Below are positions 1 through 10,300 of a stretch of DNA of 64,000 nucleotides, one piece after another. Source of the stretch: JAGVSR01 sp963778225 (lineage in GTDB: Bacteria; Pseudomonadota; Alphaproteobacteria; Rhizobiales; Hyphomicrobiaceae); assembly GCA_963778225.1 (NCBI GenBank), contig CAVZTR010000007.1, positions 51,107 to 115,106 of the forward strand, read 5' to 3'. The translations under genes were made by a program, and so were the position numbers. The notes under the pieces were generated by a model that was given only the letters and a program-made list of their open reading frames with translations, searched no databases and had not been told where the DNA came from. Position 1 is the first letter of the stretch, and every line of letters starts with the position of its first letter.

Positions 1-2
1 AC

Positions 3-197
3 ATCTGCGATAAGATGAAGACCTCAGGCATCACCGTGTTTACCGTCGGGTTTCAGGTGCCAGCCGATGTTGTTCCCACCTTGCAGTACTGCGCAACCTC
101 GCCAAAGCACTTCTACAACGCGACGGACGGCGCCGAACTTCGCAAAACATTTACCGATATCGCGAACCGGCTGAATGGTTTGCGTCTCTCCTCTTAA
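3..197 (+). CDS. C-terminal fragment of TadG-like pilus assembly protein (vWA domain)
   Basis: The reading frame is already open at the window edge and ends at 197, so only about 64 C-terminal residues are present. They contain a strand with the motif GITVFTVGFQV, then a conserved-looking C-x-T/S-P patch followed by H-F-Y-N-A, and end in a helix with FTDIANRLNGLRLS. This is the usual end of the von Willebrand factor A domain of TadG/TadE-like proteins of alphaproteobacterial Flp pilus loci, where the last helix is followed by a short tail. The family role is membrane-anchored pilus assembly in the periplasm. The rest of the gene lies outside the window, so the start, the membrane anchor and the MIDAS metal site cannot be seen. 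Confidence 0.75.
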   Translation: MCDKMKTSGITVFTVGFQVPADVVPTLQYCATSPKHFYNATDGAELRKTFTDIANRLNGLRLSS

Positions 198-221
198 CTC
201 CAGAAGTCAGTGCCAAACGAA

Positions 222-255
222 AGGCCGCCACCACTCTGAATGAGCGGGGCGGCCT
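222..255. terminator. Possible bidirectional terminator between convergent genes
   Basis: An 8-bp perfect inverted repeat (AGGCCGCC at 222-229, GGCGGCCT at 248-255) sits between the convergent pilus gene and the FAH-family gene. The loop is long (18 nt) and no strong T tract follows, so a terminator role is inferred mainly from position. Confidence 0.4.
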
Positions 256-286
256 ATTCTTGCGAGCGGCAACTTGGGCGCAGCGA

Positions 287-1132
287 TCAGCCGGTGAAGG
301 GAACAACTGTCTGGCGCTGCGTGCCGAGCCCTTCGATGGTGAGTTCCATCACGTCGCCTGCCTTCAGATACTGCGGCGGCTTCATGCCTGAACCGACGCC
401 CGGCGGCGTGCCGGTGGTGATCACGTCGCCCGCTTCCAGCACGCAGAACTGGGTGATGTAGGCGACGAGGTAAGGGATCGAGAAGATCATCGTCGAGGTC
501 GAGCCCTTCTGGCGCGTCTCACCGTTGATCTTCAGTTCCATTGCAAGGTTGGCGGGGTCGACTTCGTCGGTGGTGACGAGCCATGGGCCGAGGGGACCAA
601 AGGTTTCGGCGCACTTGCCCTTCATCCATTGGCCGTTGCGCTTCATCTGAAAGCGGCGCTCGGAGACGTCGTTGCAGATGGTGTAGCCCGCTACGTAATC
701 CATTGCGTCCTTTTCTTCGACATAGCGGGCGCGCTTGCCGATGACGAATGCGATTTCCAGTTCCCAATCCATCCGATCAGAATTCTTGGGATAGATGACG
801 TCGTCATTGGGACCGCAGATGGAGTTGCCCAGCTTGTTGAAGAGAATGGGTTCGGTGGGGATTTCCTGGCCGGTTTCACGGGCGTGATCGGCGTAGTTCA
901 GGCCGACAGCGATAAAGCTCCAGGGACGTGAAACGGGAGCGCCGAGGCGGACGCCTTCCGGTGCCAGTGGCAGGCTCGCAGGATCCAGCGCGCGGAGGCG
1001 GTCGAGGGTCTCCTTGTCGAGCGTGGCGCCGCCGATGTCGGGCACGTGCGCGGAGAGATCGCGGATCTTGCCATTCGCATCGACGAGGCCCGGCTTTTCC
1101 GCACCCGCATTCCCGAACCGCACGAGCTTCAT
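287..1132 (-). CDS. Fumarylacetoacetate hydrolase (FAH) family protein
   Basis: A 281-residue protein of the FAH fold, the usual length for the single-domain members that act on 2-keto or acylpyruvate-type substrates (ureidoglycolate lyase, hydroxyhepta-dienedioate isomerase and relatives). Visible family motifs are VGLNYADHARE near residue 85, the metal-binding segment DWELEIAFVIG near residue 130, ICNDVSERRFQ near 160, and TGTPPGVG near 245. The start is placed at the ATG at 1132 because MKLVRFG is the classic family N-terminus. Upstream in-frame codons give a low-complexity Pro/Ala sequence that belongs to the neighbouring gene's shadow. It lies 3' of the penicillin-binding protein gene on the same strand. 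The exact substrate cannot be told from sequence alone. Confidence 0.88.
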   Translation of the reverse strand: MKLVRFGNAGAEKPGLVDANGKIRDLSAHVPDIGGATLDKETLDRLRALDPASLPLAPEGVRLGAPVSRPWSFIAVGLNYADHARETGQEIPTEPILFNKLGNSICGPNDDVIYPKNSDRMDWELEIAFVIGKRARYVEEKDAMDYVAGYTICNDVSERRFQMKRNGQWMKGKCAETFGPLGPWLVTTDEVDPANLAMELKINGETRQKGSTSTMIFSIPYLVAYITQFCVLEAGDVITTGTPPGVGSGMKPPQYLKAGDVMELTIEGLGTQRQTVVPFTG

Positions 1133-1244
1133 GACTGGTCGTCCCACGTTGTTGGTTGAAATCGCGGATCTCCATGCGCGAAAAGCCGGCGGGGCGCAAG
1201 CGAGCGAGGCGGGCCGGTTGGTCGCGGAGGACGGGGGAGCGGCG

Positions 1245-3735
1245 TCAGCGGTTGCCGAGGCTGCGAAGGGTTTCTTCGGCGGCGGTGATCCTTCGGTTTG
1301 GACCATCTGCGGCGGCGACGGGGATTTTCGCCGGAGGTACTGGCGGGGGCAGGAGTTGGGACTGAGGGTTGGACCGTGAGAGCGCCTTCAGATCGTTCAG
1401 CAGGACCTCGAGGAGGGGAGCGGCGATCTGGGATGCATGCAGGGATGTTGCCCAGGGTTCGCGGACCGAGCCGGTGCCGACGAGGACCACATAGCTGTAG
1501 GCCGCGCCGTTGGAGAATTGCAGGCCTCCGGTGGTCCAGACATCGACGGTGGCGTTGGGGTCTTCGGTGACCTGGGTGCCTGTCTTGGCGAAGTGGAAAG
1601 CGCATGTCGTTGCGGCGCGCTGCACACCAATGCGACAGCGAGCGCAGCGTGCCGGCGGGCTTCTTCCCCGTGGCGTAGCAAAGCGGCGCTTCAAGTAGCG
1701 CACGCACGAGGGGCGCGGCCTCGGGCTTGATCACGTCCGAAGGCAGCACGCCGGTGTCGAGCGGACCGGACGCGGCGGCTGCCGATCCGGCACTCGTATA
1801 GTCGTAGGAGCGCACGAGAGTCGGCAGCTTGACGGGGACCGAGCCGCGCCGAAGCAGCGAGGACAGCACGACCGATGACATCATGTGGACGCGGCGAGGG
1901 CTGCCGGAGATCTGACCTAGAACCACGGCGGTGGACGGCGGCACGCCGGAACCGAAGGCGTCAGCGGGCGGCATCGTAAAGCCCAGACGGTCGATCAGTT
2001 TCTGCACGCGCGCCTGACCGACGAGAGCGGTGCGATTGATCAACGGCGAATTCAGCGAACACGCGAAGGCGACGATCGCGCGACGGCTTTCGCGTCCGGT
2101 GCCGCCGCGTGCGCAGGTGTCCAATCCTGCGGCCGGTGCTTCGGTGTCGAGATAGGGGCTGTTGGCGGTGTCGCGCATCGTGTTGGCGATGGCTATTGCG
2201 GCGATGACCTTGCCTGTGGAGGCAACCATGCGCGGATCGTGTTCGGGCTCGTATCGTCCGGTGCTGCGGCTGCGGGCGACGGGGGCTCCGAAGTATGCAG
2301 CGATCTCCCCCGTCTCGTAATAGCGCACGATCTCGCCCTTGTGGTCGGCGGCGACCACGACGACGTTCGGTATTTTGGTTTCGTCGTTTGCGCGTGCGGG
2401 GTCGAGCGCGTAGCCGGCAGAAATCTTCGACCGCTCGTTCTGATCGATGCGGGCCAGAGCGGCCGTGATCTTAGAACCGAATTCAAGGTTTTCGATGGTG
2501 TCGAGCGTGGTGGTGACGCCGCGGACGTACGTGCGCCATGAGAAGCCGTAGGTCTGCTTCATCTCTTCGCGCATACCGAACCGGGCGGACGGCATCAGGG
2601 CGTTGGCGCGGATGACAGGATTGGCTTGAGCGCGAGCGGCTAGGGCAGGCGCGAATCTGTCGAGGGCTTCTTGCAAGCGTGGTCGCACTTTTGGATCGGG
2701 TGGACCACCAGCGAGGCCGACCAGTTCGAAAACGATCTCGGCTTTCTGCTTCTCGTCCGTGATGAGTTTCTCCGCGCAGGTGCGGGCGCGCACTTCGGTG
2801 ATGTAGCGCCAGCGGTCGAGGCGGACTTCGTTCAGCTTTTCGCTGCCGGGCATCAGAATGATCGGTTTATTGACGGCGGACGCGAGCACCATCTGCTCGG
2901 CGACAGTCAATTCGCTGGCTTCTTTGCCGAACACGATACGGCTGGTCACTTCGACGCCGTGAAGCGGTGAACCGCCAGTCCGCTGCGCGAGCCAGATGTG
3001 GTTTGCGGCCCACTGCTTTAAGGGCGTGTCTCCATCGCGCGTGAGGACGCGGTAGACGACGGGTGCGAGCCACCATTCGCCGATCTTGCGTTTCAGCTTG
3101 GTCAGAGCGCCTTCGCTGGCGTCCGGCGGCGTTTTGTAGATGACGCGCACGAACTGCATCGGCAGCGTGGAGCCGCCGACACCGATGCTCGGCCGATTGG
3201 ATGCAATGCTGCGCTGGATCGACGAGAGCGGGATTTTAAGGACGCCGAGCAGATCGATGCCGTAAGGGTTGAGCCACGTGCCGAGATAGCGGTCCTCGTG
3301 GAACAGCAGGCACTTCCAGTAGAATTCGGGCACGTCGCGGACGGGTATCGACTTATGGTCGGGGTTGGCAGTGTAGTCCCCGACTTCGATGGTGTGGTCG
3401 GTGTAGTTCACGTCGCGCGCGCTATCGAGGCGCGGATCGAAGGTGCCGACGAAGCTGCCGCGGCGGTCGTAAATGGCTGTCGCCACCCAGCGTTCAGCGT
3501 CGTATTTCAGCTTGTCGGCGATGGTGTAGGCACCGGTTATGCCGCGGATGGGAGCGACGACATAAACGAGACACAATGCGAATAGGACATAGGCGAGGCC
3601 AAAAAGGAACACATGCCGCAGGGGGCCAAGCCGGGGATTGAAAGCCACAGTCTCGGTGAGGAAACGCAGCAGCAGGATCGGCACCCGCATCAGGGTTTCG
3701 AGCAGAGCAGTCAGGAATTTGATGATACTTCCCAT
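1245..3735 (-). CDS. Bifunctional penicillin-binding protein (transglycosylase/transpeptidase), one-base frameshift
   Basis: A class A PBP of about 829 residues once one base is removed. The N-terminus has a membrane anchor around residues 40-65. A GT51 transglycosylase domain follows (FHEDRYLGTW, then GGSTLPMQ, the family's GGSTxxQQ-like motif). The transpeptidase domain then shows STGK (SxxK serine), SLNS (SxN) and AKTGTQ (KTG). The KTG motif lies in a different frame from the rest. The shift falls at the AAA run 1597-1599; dropping one base joins MRF to HFAKTG and gives a natural end at 1245. Without correction the frame runs on as Arg/Pro-rich nonsense into the FAH gene. The start could be 3735 or the upstream ATG at 3765. 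The role is peptidoglycan polymerisation and cross-linking at the inner membrane. A real pseudogene is possible but less likely. Confidence 0.85.
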
Positions 3736-3888
3736 GGACCTAGCGGAGCGCGGCACCGGATGCACTGACGTCCCGGATCTGCCCTCCCAAGGCCTAGTCT
3801 CCGTTTATGGCACGGCCTCGGCCCGTTTGCGGCTTGGCCGTGTTCGCATCGCGCCGGAATGGCGCCTTCCCCTCCCGGGCAGGGGTGT

Positions 3889-3913
3889 GGAATATCCGGG
3901 CCAACACCTCGTT
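3889..3913 (+). promoter_or_regulatory. Possible ECF-type promoter of the sigma factor gene
   Basis: GGAAT at 3889-3893 is followed after 16 bases by CGTT at 3910-3913, 32 bases before the GTG start of the ECF sigma gene. This matches the GGAA(C/T)-N16/17-CGTT pattern known for alphaproteobacterial ECF sigma factors and suggests autoregulation. It is a short motif and could be chance. Confidence 0.4.
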
Positions 3914-3945
3914 CTCATTGCGCAGCGCCGCGGAGAGGGCATTCC

Positions 3946-4488
3946 GTGACGGAAGAAGTAAGAGCTCGAATGATCGCGTTCCTGCCGCGTTTACGCAGGT
4001 TCGCATTCGCGCTCACGAGAAACATGGATCAGGCCGACGACCTCGTTCAGGACACGTGCGAGCGTGCGCTCTCACGTCTTGATCAATGGGAGCCGGGTAC
4101 AAAGCTCGAGAGTTGGATGTACCGCATCGCGCAAAACCTCTGGCTCGACCGTAAGCGGTCCGAAAAGGTCCGTGGTCCGGCGCTCGAAATCGACGAGGCC
4201 ATTGGACTCATGGGCGAAGACGGACGCACGGTAACGGAGAACCGGCTGACGCTCGCCGCGGTCAGCGAAGGAATGGACCGGTTGCCGCCGGACCAGCAGG
4301 TTCTCGTCGCCATGGTTTGTGTTGATGGGCTTTCCTACAAGGATGCGGCAACGATCCTGAATGTGCCAATCGGAACCGTCATGAGCCGACTTTCCCGAGC
4401 GCGCCAAGCGCTTTACCAGCATATCGCCGCCGACGCAGGCGTTCCCAACCCCCAGCTTCAGGAGCGCGTCCATGGTTCACGTTCCTGA
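3946..4488 (+). CDS. ECF-family RNA polymerase sigma factor
   Basis: A 180-residue group 4 sigma factor. Region 2 is clear: FLPRLRRFAFALT, then ADDLVQDTCERAL (the core-binding DDLVQ motif), then the tryptophan-bearing WMYRIAQNLWLD. Region 4 has LPPDQQVLVAMVCVDGLSY and the helix-turn-helix IGTVMSRLSRARQAL. There is no extra C-terminal domain. GTG at 3946 is chosen because GGAGAGGG at 3932-3939 gives a six-base spacing; the longer in-frame start at 3859 would add a Pro/Gly-rich leader unlike the family. It overlaps the downstream anti-sigma gene by 17 bases, a standard coupled pair. It is not obviously EcfG, since no nepR-like gene or PhyR is next to it. The stimulus is unknown. Confidence 0.93.
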   Translation: MTEEVRARMIAFLPRLRRFAFALTRNMDQADDLVQDTCERALSRLDQWEPGTKLESWMYRIAQNLWLDRKRSEKVRGPALEIDEAIGLMGEDGRTVTENRLTLAAVSEGMDRLPPDQQVLVAMVCVDGLSYKDAATILNVPIGTVMSRLSRARQALYQHIAADAGVPNPQLQERVHGSRS

Positions 4489-5281
4489 CGAAATCATCAT
4501 GGCTTACGCCGACGGCCAGGTTTCGGCCGAGGAGAAGGCGTGGTTCGAGAGCATGCTGGCGACCGACCCTGCATTGCGGTCGCGGCTCAATCCGTTCGTT
4601 GCAACGGGGCCGGGACAGTTTTCCGCTTTCGACGCCGTCCTTTCGGCGCCTGTTCCCGACCGGCTCCTGGAGACCGTTCGCGGCATTACGCCGGCTGCCA
4701 AGAAAAAGGTCGCGCAGCCGGGGTTGTTCGAGCGGCTCTTCCCGAACGGGTTTGGGCTGATGCCGGTGGCCGGATACGCCGCCGCGCTCGTGGTGGGCAT
4801 CGGGTTGGGCTCCGCGCTTCTTGGGACTTCATCTTCCGTCGAGCCCCTCGTTCGCGCCGATCGCGATGGATTCGTGGCGGCCGGGAAACTGCAAGTTGCG
4901 TTGGATACGACACCATCGAACGACAGGCGTTTGATAAGTGAAGGAGACATTCGGCCGGTGCTCACGGTCAGGGACCGTGATGGCCGCGTCTGCCGGCAAT
5001 ACGAAATCGTCGGGCCCGGCAAAGCTGGTCCGCAGGGCTTCGCCTGCCGCGAGAATGACGGCGATTGGCGGATCCGGGTTCTGACCGGCGGGACCGACGC
5101 GGGCGGCAGCGCCCAGACGGTGGGGCAGAACGACGAAGGTGCCGCTATCAACAGCATGGTCGGCAACATCGTGAAGAGCCTGCCGGGCCAGAGCGAACTC
5201 ACGGCTGCCGAAGAACTGTTCCTGATCGAAAAGGGCTGGGACGGTGCGCCTGATACCGGCGCGAGCGGCGCAGGAAATTGA
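4472..5281 (+). CDS. Membrane-anchored anti-sigma factor
   Basis: A 269-residue protein that overlaps the sigma gene by 17 bases, with CAGGAGCG just upstream of its ATG. The N-terminal 60 residues form a short helical domain (DEIIMAYADGQVSAEEKAWF) typical of anti-sigma domains, but lacking the zinc-binding HxxxCxxC motif. One membrane helix is seen at about residues 97-118. The C-terminal half is a predicted periplasmic domain that contains two cysteines (in VCRQYE and FACREN), which could form a disulphide. By position and architecture it should hold the ECF sigma at the membrane until a periplasmic signal arrives. Direct family assignment beyond 'anti-sigma-like' is inference. Confidence 0.82.
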   Translation: MVHVPDEIIMAYADGQVSAEEKAWFESMLATDPALRSRLNPFVATGPGQFSAFDAVLSAPVPDRLLETVRGITPAAKKKVAQPGLFERLFPNGFGLMPVAGYAAALVVGIGLGSALLGTSSSVEPLVRADRDGFVAAGKLQVALDTTPSNDRRLISEGDIRPVLTVRDRDGRVCRQYEIVGPGKAGPQGFACRENDGDWRIRVLTGGTDAGGSAQTVGQNDEGAAINSMVGNIVKSLPGQSELTAAEELFLIEKGWDGAPDTGASGAGN

Positions 5282-5590
5282 TGCGCCGTCTGGAATAGAC
5301 CGCAGCGGCCCACGTTGTTCTTCAGTTCACTGCTCCCTGAGACAGACCACCGCGAAACATCCGGACCGCCCCGAAGGATCAGAACCGGCGGACTGTCAAA
5401 CAGGAGACTTGGTGCTCACTCCAGCCGGGGCTTTCCCGCACGGGCTTCGGCTGGAGCGACACCTAGACGGGGGTAGGCCTAACCGCCCTCCTGGCCGCTC
5501 CCCGATGCGAGGCCCGTCCCGCGCCTAACCGGAAGCCCCCGCTGCCGGCTGGATTGCGGACGGGCCTCAATTCGTTTCCGCGTGTCGTCG
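5282..5590. other. Intergenic region with two inverted repeats
   Basis: No credible gene is seen in these 309 bases between the convergent anti-sigma and moeA genes. There are two perfect 9-bp inverted repeats: CTCCAGCCG (5419-5427) with CGGCTGGAG (about 5448-5456), and AGGCCCGTC near 5512 with GACGGGCCT near 5560. Neither is followed by a strong T tract. They may act as transcription ends for the two converging genes. Confidence 0.4.
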
Positions 5591-6872
5591 TCACGCGTTC
5601 TTGGAGGCGATGCCGAATTCCGTAAAGGGAATGAAATCGACGAGATCGCCGACAGCGATGTCGGTGGCGTTCTCCGGGATGTCGATCAATCCGTCCGCGA
5701 CGCGCAGCCCAGAGATCAGGCCCGGAGCCGTCGCGCGCAAACTTGTCGACGGTTAAACCCTGAGACGTGTCCGTGAGGATGCCGCGCCAGAATTCGCGCC
5801 GTCCGACCTTGCGGCCTTCGAAGGCGAACGCGGCAGGCAGTCGATAGCGACGGGGGGCTGGCCACGCGGCGCCCCCAAGACGACGGAGCATGGGAAACGC
5901 GTACATCAATCCGCAAACAAACACCGCGACGGGATTACCGGGCAGGCCCACCACAATCGTGTTGCCGATTTCGCCAAACATCATCGGGCGGCCAGGCTTG
6001 ATCGCGATCTGCCAGAAATGGCGCGAGCCGAGTTTGCCCAGGCTCGCCGCCATGTGATCTTCCTCGCCCTGGCTCGCGCCGCCGGAGGTGAGGACGACAT
6101 CGTAGTCGCGCGCGGCCGCGGCGAGTGTGCGTTCCACGAGGACGCGGTCGTCAGCGAGGATGCCGAGGTTGGTCACGGTGGCGCCGACCAAGCCGCCGAG
6201 AGCCGCCAGCATCGGAGCGTTGGCGTCGTAGACTTCGCCAATGGCGATGGGGCCGGACCCTGGCGCTTTGATTTCATCGCCGGACGAGACGACGGCGATC
6301 CGCAGCGGCTTATAGACCGGTACATCCGCGACGCCGACCGAGGCGAGTGCCGCGAGGTCCTGAGGGCGCAGGACATGACCGGATTCGAACAGCACCGTGC
6401 CTGCGGCGACGTCTTCACCGGCTTTGCGCACGTTGGCCCCGGATTTCAACCTGGGAATGAGTACGCCCGAACCATCGGGAGTGAGCGTGCAGTCTTCCTG
6501 CATCGCGACCGTATCGGTGCCCGCGGGCATGACGGCGCCGGTGAGCGCTCTGATGACATGGCCGGCAGGACGTTCGCCGCGGAATGGGTGACCGGCAGCA
6601 GCCCGGCCTGCAATCGGCCAATGGCGTGTTGGGTCGGCCTCCACTTCGGCGGCGACGTACGCATAGCCGTCGACGGCGGAGTTCGTGTGAAGCGGAACGG
6701 GATGAGGAGCGGTGATCAGATCAGCCAGTGCGCGGCCTACAGCCGAAGCGAGCGGTACGGTTTCGTGCCCGGCTATCGGCGCAATGCGGGCCTTCAGGCG
6801 CGCAATGGCTTCATCATGCGTGATGAGCGATGCGGCGGGTTGGAAACGCGGAGAGGTCGGCGATGATGTCAT
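5591..6872 (-). CDS. moeA: Molybdopterin molybdenumtransferase MoeA, one-base frameshift
   Basis: MoeA inserts molybdate into adenylylated molybdopterin in the cytoplasm. The expected blocks are present: SAVDGYAYVAAE early, PAGTDTVAMQEDC, the GDEI segment after VVSSG, LTSGGASQGEEDH, and KPGRPMMFGEIGNTIVVGLPGNPVAVFV. The open frame degenerates after GLTVDKFARDGSG. Removing one base in the run at 5719-5723 restores a normal C-terminal domain IV (LISGLRVADGLIDIPENATD and on to VDFIPFTEFG) that stops at 5591, giving about 426 residues, the family length. The start is set at 6872 (MTSSPTSPRFQ); 6917 is also possible and no ribosome site decides it. Other molybdenum cofactor genes (mogA, a MobA-like gene, XdhC) and a molybdenum hydroxylase lie 40-50 kb away. 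Confidence 0.9.
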
Positions 6873-6917
6873 GGAAGGCAATCTGCGTGACGTCGTTGCA
6901 GACTGCGGTATGCGCAT

Positions 6918-7394
6918 TCATTGCGTGGGGCGCAAGCGTCCTGGCTGCGAACCTTGACAAGTTCTCAGAGTTTCAGCGGTCATTAGATGACGTGAAGTTG
7001 GATCAGAAGGCGTTCAGAAGAACGAAAAGGCCAACACCGACCGCTGGCCCCAACATAGACGCCAATACCAACATCAGAAAAGACTTACCTGCCATACCAC
7101 GCAACCCCGCACGCTACTTACCGGTCCTCGGCCGGTTCACCGTTGTCCTCCGACGCGATCCCCTCTCGTCTCAGGACTTCTGTCTGCGACGCACCCACGC
7201 CCTGTTGCGTCTCAGATCACGCAATCTTTACATGGGAAAAAAGCCCGTGGATCACGCTTGTCTCACTAATGTCATAATGTGATCTCGCATGGGCGAACGT
7301 GATGCCGCAGTGCACAAAACGTAGCAAGTTTACTCGTAAGTCGCTGAAATATTTCAACTAAACGATGGTCATTTTGAAGGCGCTGTGGTGGAAA
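6918..7394. other. Gene-poor intergenic region
   Basis: About 480 bases between moeA and the HerA-like operon, both on the minus strand. Apart from the 30-codon hydrophobic reading frame listed separately, only weak open frames are seen, on the plus strand, and they have no recognisable domain. A region of lower GC (about 7220-7390) lies just beyond the end of the HerA-like gene. Confidence 0.5.
7003..7095 (-). CDS. Possible 30-residue single-pass membrane peptide
   Basis: A short reading frame from ATG at 7095 to TGA at 7003 encodes a peptide that starts MAGKSFLMLVLASMLGPAVG and continues as a hydrophobic stretch with two glycines, ending LLNAF. The composition is that of one membrane-spanning helix with a positive N-terminus, which is uncommon for random sequence in a high-GC genome. 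The upstream sequence has only a weak purine-rich stretch and no clear Shine-Dalgarno. It stands alone between moeA and the HerA operon. No family is recognised; it could be a real small membrane protein or chance. Confidence 0.3.
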   Translation of the reverse strand: MAGKSFLMLVLASMLGPAVGVGLFVLLNAF

Positions 7395-10300
7395 TCAGCG
7401 CACGTCAAATAACTTGAGCTGCTTTTCGTCCTGCCCTTTGGTCTCGTGAGCCAGCTGCTCAATGCGATCGAACGGCACCTGCTCAGCCTCGATGAGGGAG
7501 CGTTGGGCCTTCATCGACCGCACATGGCCTTCCTGCACGAGGTGGAATTCACCGACGGTCTGATGCGGAAGAACCGCTGCAGGATCGAGACCGCTTTCGC
7601 TTTGGAATGCGGCCTTCAACTTGCGGAGTGCCGTATCTTCGCGCACGCGTCCGATGAACCAACTCGTGATCTGATCGCGGCTCTTGTAGTCGAGGTCGCC
7701 GGGCGACTGGGTGGCCAGCATGAGGCCGAGACCTGCCGAGCGTGCGCGCTTCAGCAAGCTCTGCAGCGGCTCTGCCGTCGCCGGCTTGGCATTGGCCGGA
7801 ATGTAGAGGTCGGCCTCGTCGAACATGACGACGGCCTGCAACTCCTCGTTCGGGTTGCGCTGGCAGAACCGCAGCGCTTCGGAGAGGAACTGCGAGACCC
7901 AGAACAGGATGTTCTCGTTGTCGCCAAGGAAGCCCGTGTAGATGATTGACAGCCGTGTGCGGCCATCGCGAGCGTAGGGCCCGAGACCCAACAGGCTCTC
8001 CATGCGCAAGCTCTCGCCGCCGCCTTCGAACAAGGCCGAGTTGCGATGGCGCAAGCTGTCGAGCTGGGCGACGAGGTCACGCCGGATCTTGCCTGACGGG
8101 TCCATGCGCTGCGTCAGATCGGTGAGTTCGGGATCCTCATCTTCAAGGAGCGCGATCAGATCGGCGAGCGTCACTTCGCGACTGTAGCGCGAGCCCAGAA
8201 TGCGCAGCGCGACCGAGAGCGTGCCGGACTGCTTTTGATGCGTAGCGGAATTCTTCAAGTGCAGCATCTCACCGAGTGCGGCGGATGACAGGTTGGCCAG
8301 CAGCTGCTGCTCATGCTCGGGCAATTCATTGATGCCGTTCGGCAGCAGCGTGATCGAGATAGGACGGCCCGAGGCGCGTCCGGGCGTATAGACGGCGACG
8401 TCAATCGCATCGGCGAGCTTTTCGCGGTCGCCGCGGCGTTCGCTGAACTCGTCGTCGTTGGCGCGCCACACGTCGGGGTTGGCGTAGGAGCACAAGTCGC
8501 CCTTGCGGTCGAGCAGCACGGCTGGAATGCCCTGCAAAAGAAGCTGCTCGATAAGGCAGAGGGCAAGCGTCGTCTTACCGGAGCCCGAGCCGCCGAGGAC
8601 GGCTGCGTGACGTTTTAGAACGTCCTTGTTGAGCGTGATGGGTTTGGCGCGTCCGCCGCTTTCGCGGCCGGCGAGAATAGACCCGGCGCTGCCGTTCTCG
8701 TCGAGAATGACGGAGAGCGGGAGTTCATCGTCGTTCGCAGGCAACGTTTCGGGCTCACCATCGGCCCAGCCGGCTGTCCAGCCGCCGGGGGTCGCAGGTG
8801 TCGCTTCCATAACGGATTGCGGCGGCGATGCGATATCCGTTGCCGGCGCTGCGACGGACGCGACGGATTTTGCCTCGTCAGACTTGGGCGTGCGGGGAAT
8901 GCTGCGGCCAAGCAAGTCAAGCCGCAGAAGCTGGATCACGACCATGATGTTGGAGAGCAGGCGCGCATCCTCGAACCAGGTCGTGAACCCGGGGTCTTGG
9001 CGGTAGTGCGCGTGGAATTCGCGCACCGTCATGATGCGCTCCCACTCCGGTATCGGCACGATGATCTGACGTCCGCCACTCTCGCGGAATTTGCGCATGG
9101 CCTGCGCGGTCTGGTTCTTGCCGTTGGGCGGGAAATCGGAGGCGCGCAGCATGAAGCACGCCTTGCCGGCCATCGATGACAGCACCTTATCGAGCTGACG
9201 CTTGAGGCCGCCGCCTTGTGTCTTTCGGTTGCAGAGGAACACGCGCGCTTCTGCGGCGTGGCCCGTCTTTTTGTGGCGGATGACGAGATCTATCGCGGGC
9301 ACATCGTCCGACAAAACGAGACGGTTGGTGGCCAGCACAATGTCGCCCGCCCACTCGTCCTTGGCGAGTTGAAGACCAGCGGTGAGGATGTCGAGCAGTT
9401 CTTGATCGTCTGAGGGAATTTCCGCCTCGGACGCGTTCTGGAAGCGCTCCCACATTTCGCGATAATCGAGAGCTGATCCGGTTGCAGATCTCGTCGACGT
9501 GTCACCGTCGCCAAATATATTGCCGAGAACGGACGCGAGCGTGGAGGCCCAGCTGCCGCCGGCCTCTTCTTCGCGATCCTCGGGTTCGCCGCTGACTTTT
9601 TCGCGCAGCCGCGACTGGGCATGCTCCAGAAGGCGGCGCGTCGAGAGGCCGCCGAATTCCTCAAAGAACTGTGGTCCAAAGAACTGCGTCGGATCGGGAT
9701 ACGCGAGCCCTGCCGCCTTTGCCTCCGCTTCATGCTGGAGACGGCGCGCGATGATCAGGCGCGCTTCTTCCGGCGTACGGCTTTCCAGAAGTGCGACGGG
9801 ACCCGACTTCTCGATGCGGTCGAGATAGGACTGGGGCAAGGCACCGCGAACCTGACCGTAAAAATCATCGAGGCATGAGATGATGACGATCGCATTGGTC
9901 AGACGGTTGGCTATCTGAATGAGGTCGCGCACCGCTTTCTGGAAGCGTTCTTCCGCGTCGTCGAAGAAACGCAAATCTTCGACCTGATCGATGGCGAAGA
10001 CGAGCGCTGACTTTTCGACTGTCCAGATCAGTTTGCCGAGCGAGGTGATGATCTCGAAGGCGCGGTCCTCGCCTGTGTTGGGATCGAGGGCCGCAACGGC
10101 CTGATGCGCGAGCGGCGTCAACTGACGGCCGTTGAGATACTGCCGGATGCGCTGATCGATGCGCGGGTCCCGGCGCTCCATATAGAGCAATGCGCGGACG
10201 ATGTTGATGTCGAGGTCTTCGTTGGCGAGCTTGGGCGCGGCGACGATGTCGTCGGCGAGTTTCAAGACCAGGCGGGCAAGTTCTTCCTCGTCGAGAGCTG

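Noticed and set aside
6830..7282. A 150-residue plus-strand frame that includes a signal-peptide-like stretch (VTSLQTAVCAFIAWGASVLA)
   Set aside because: It overlaps the moeA start on the other strand; the part after the hydrophobic stretch has no domain-like pattern and there is no ribosome site. I cannot fully exclude a small exported protein.
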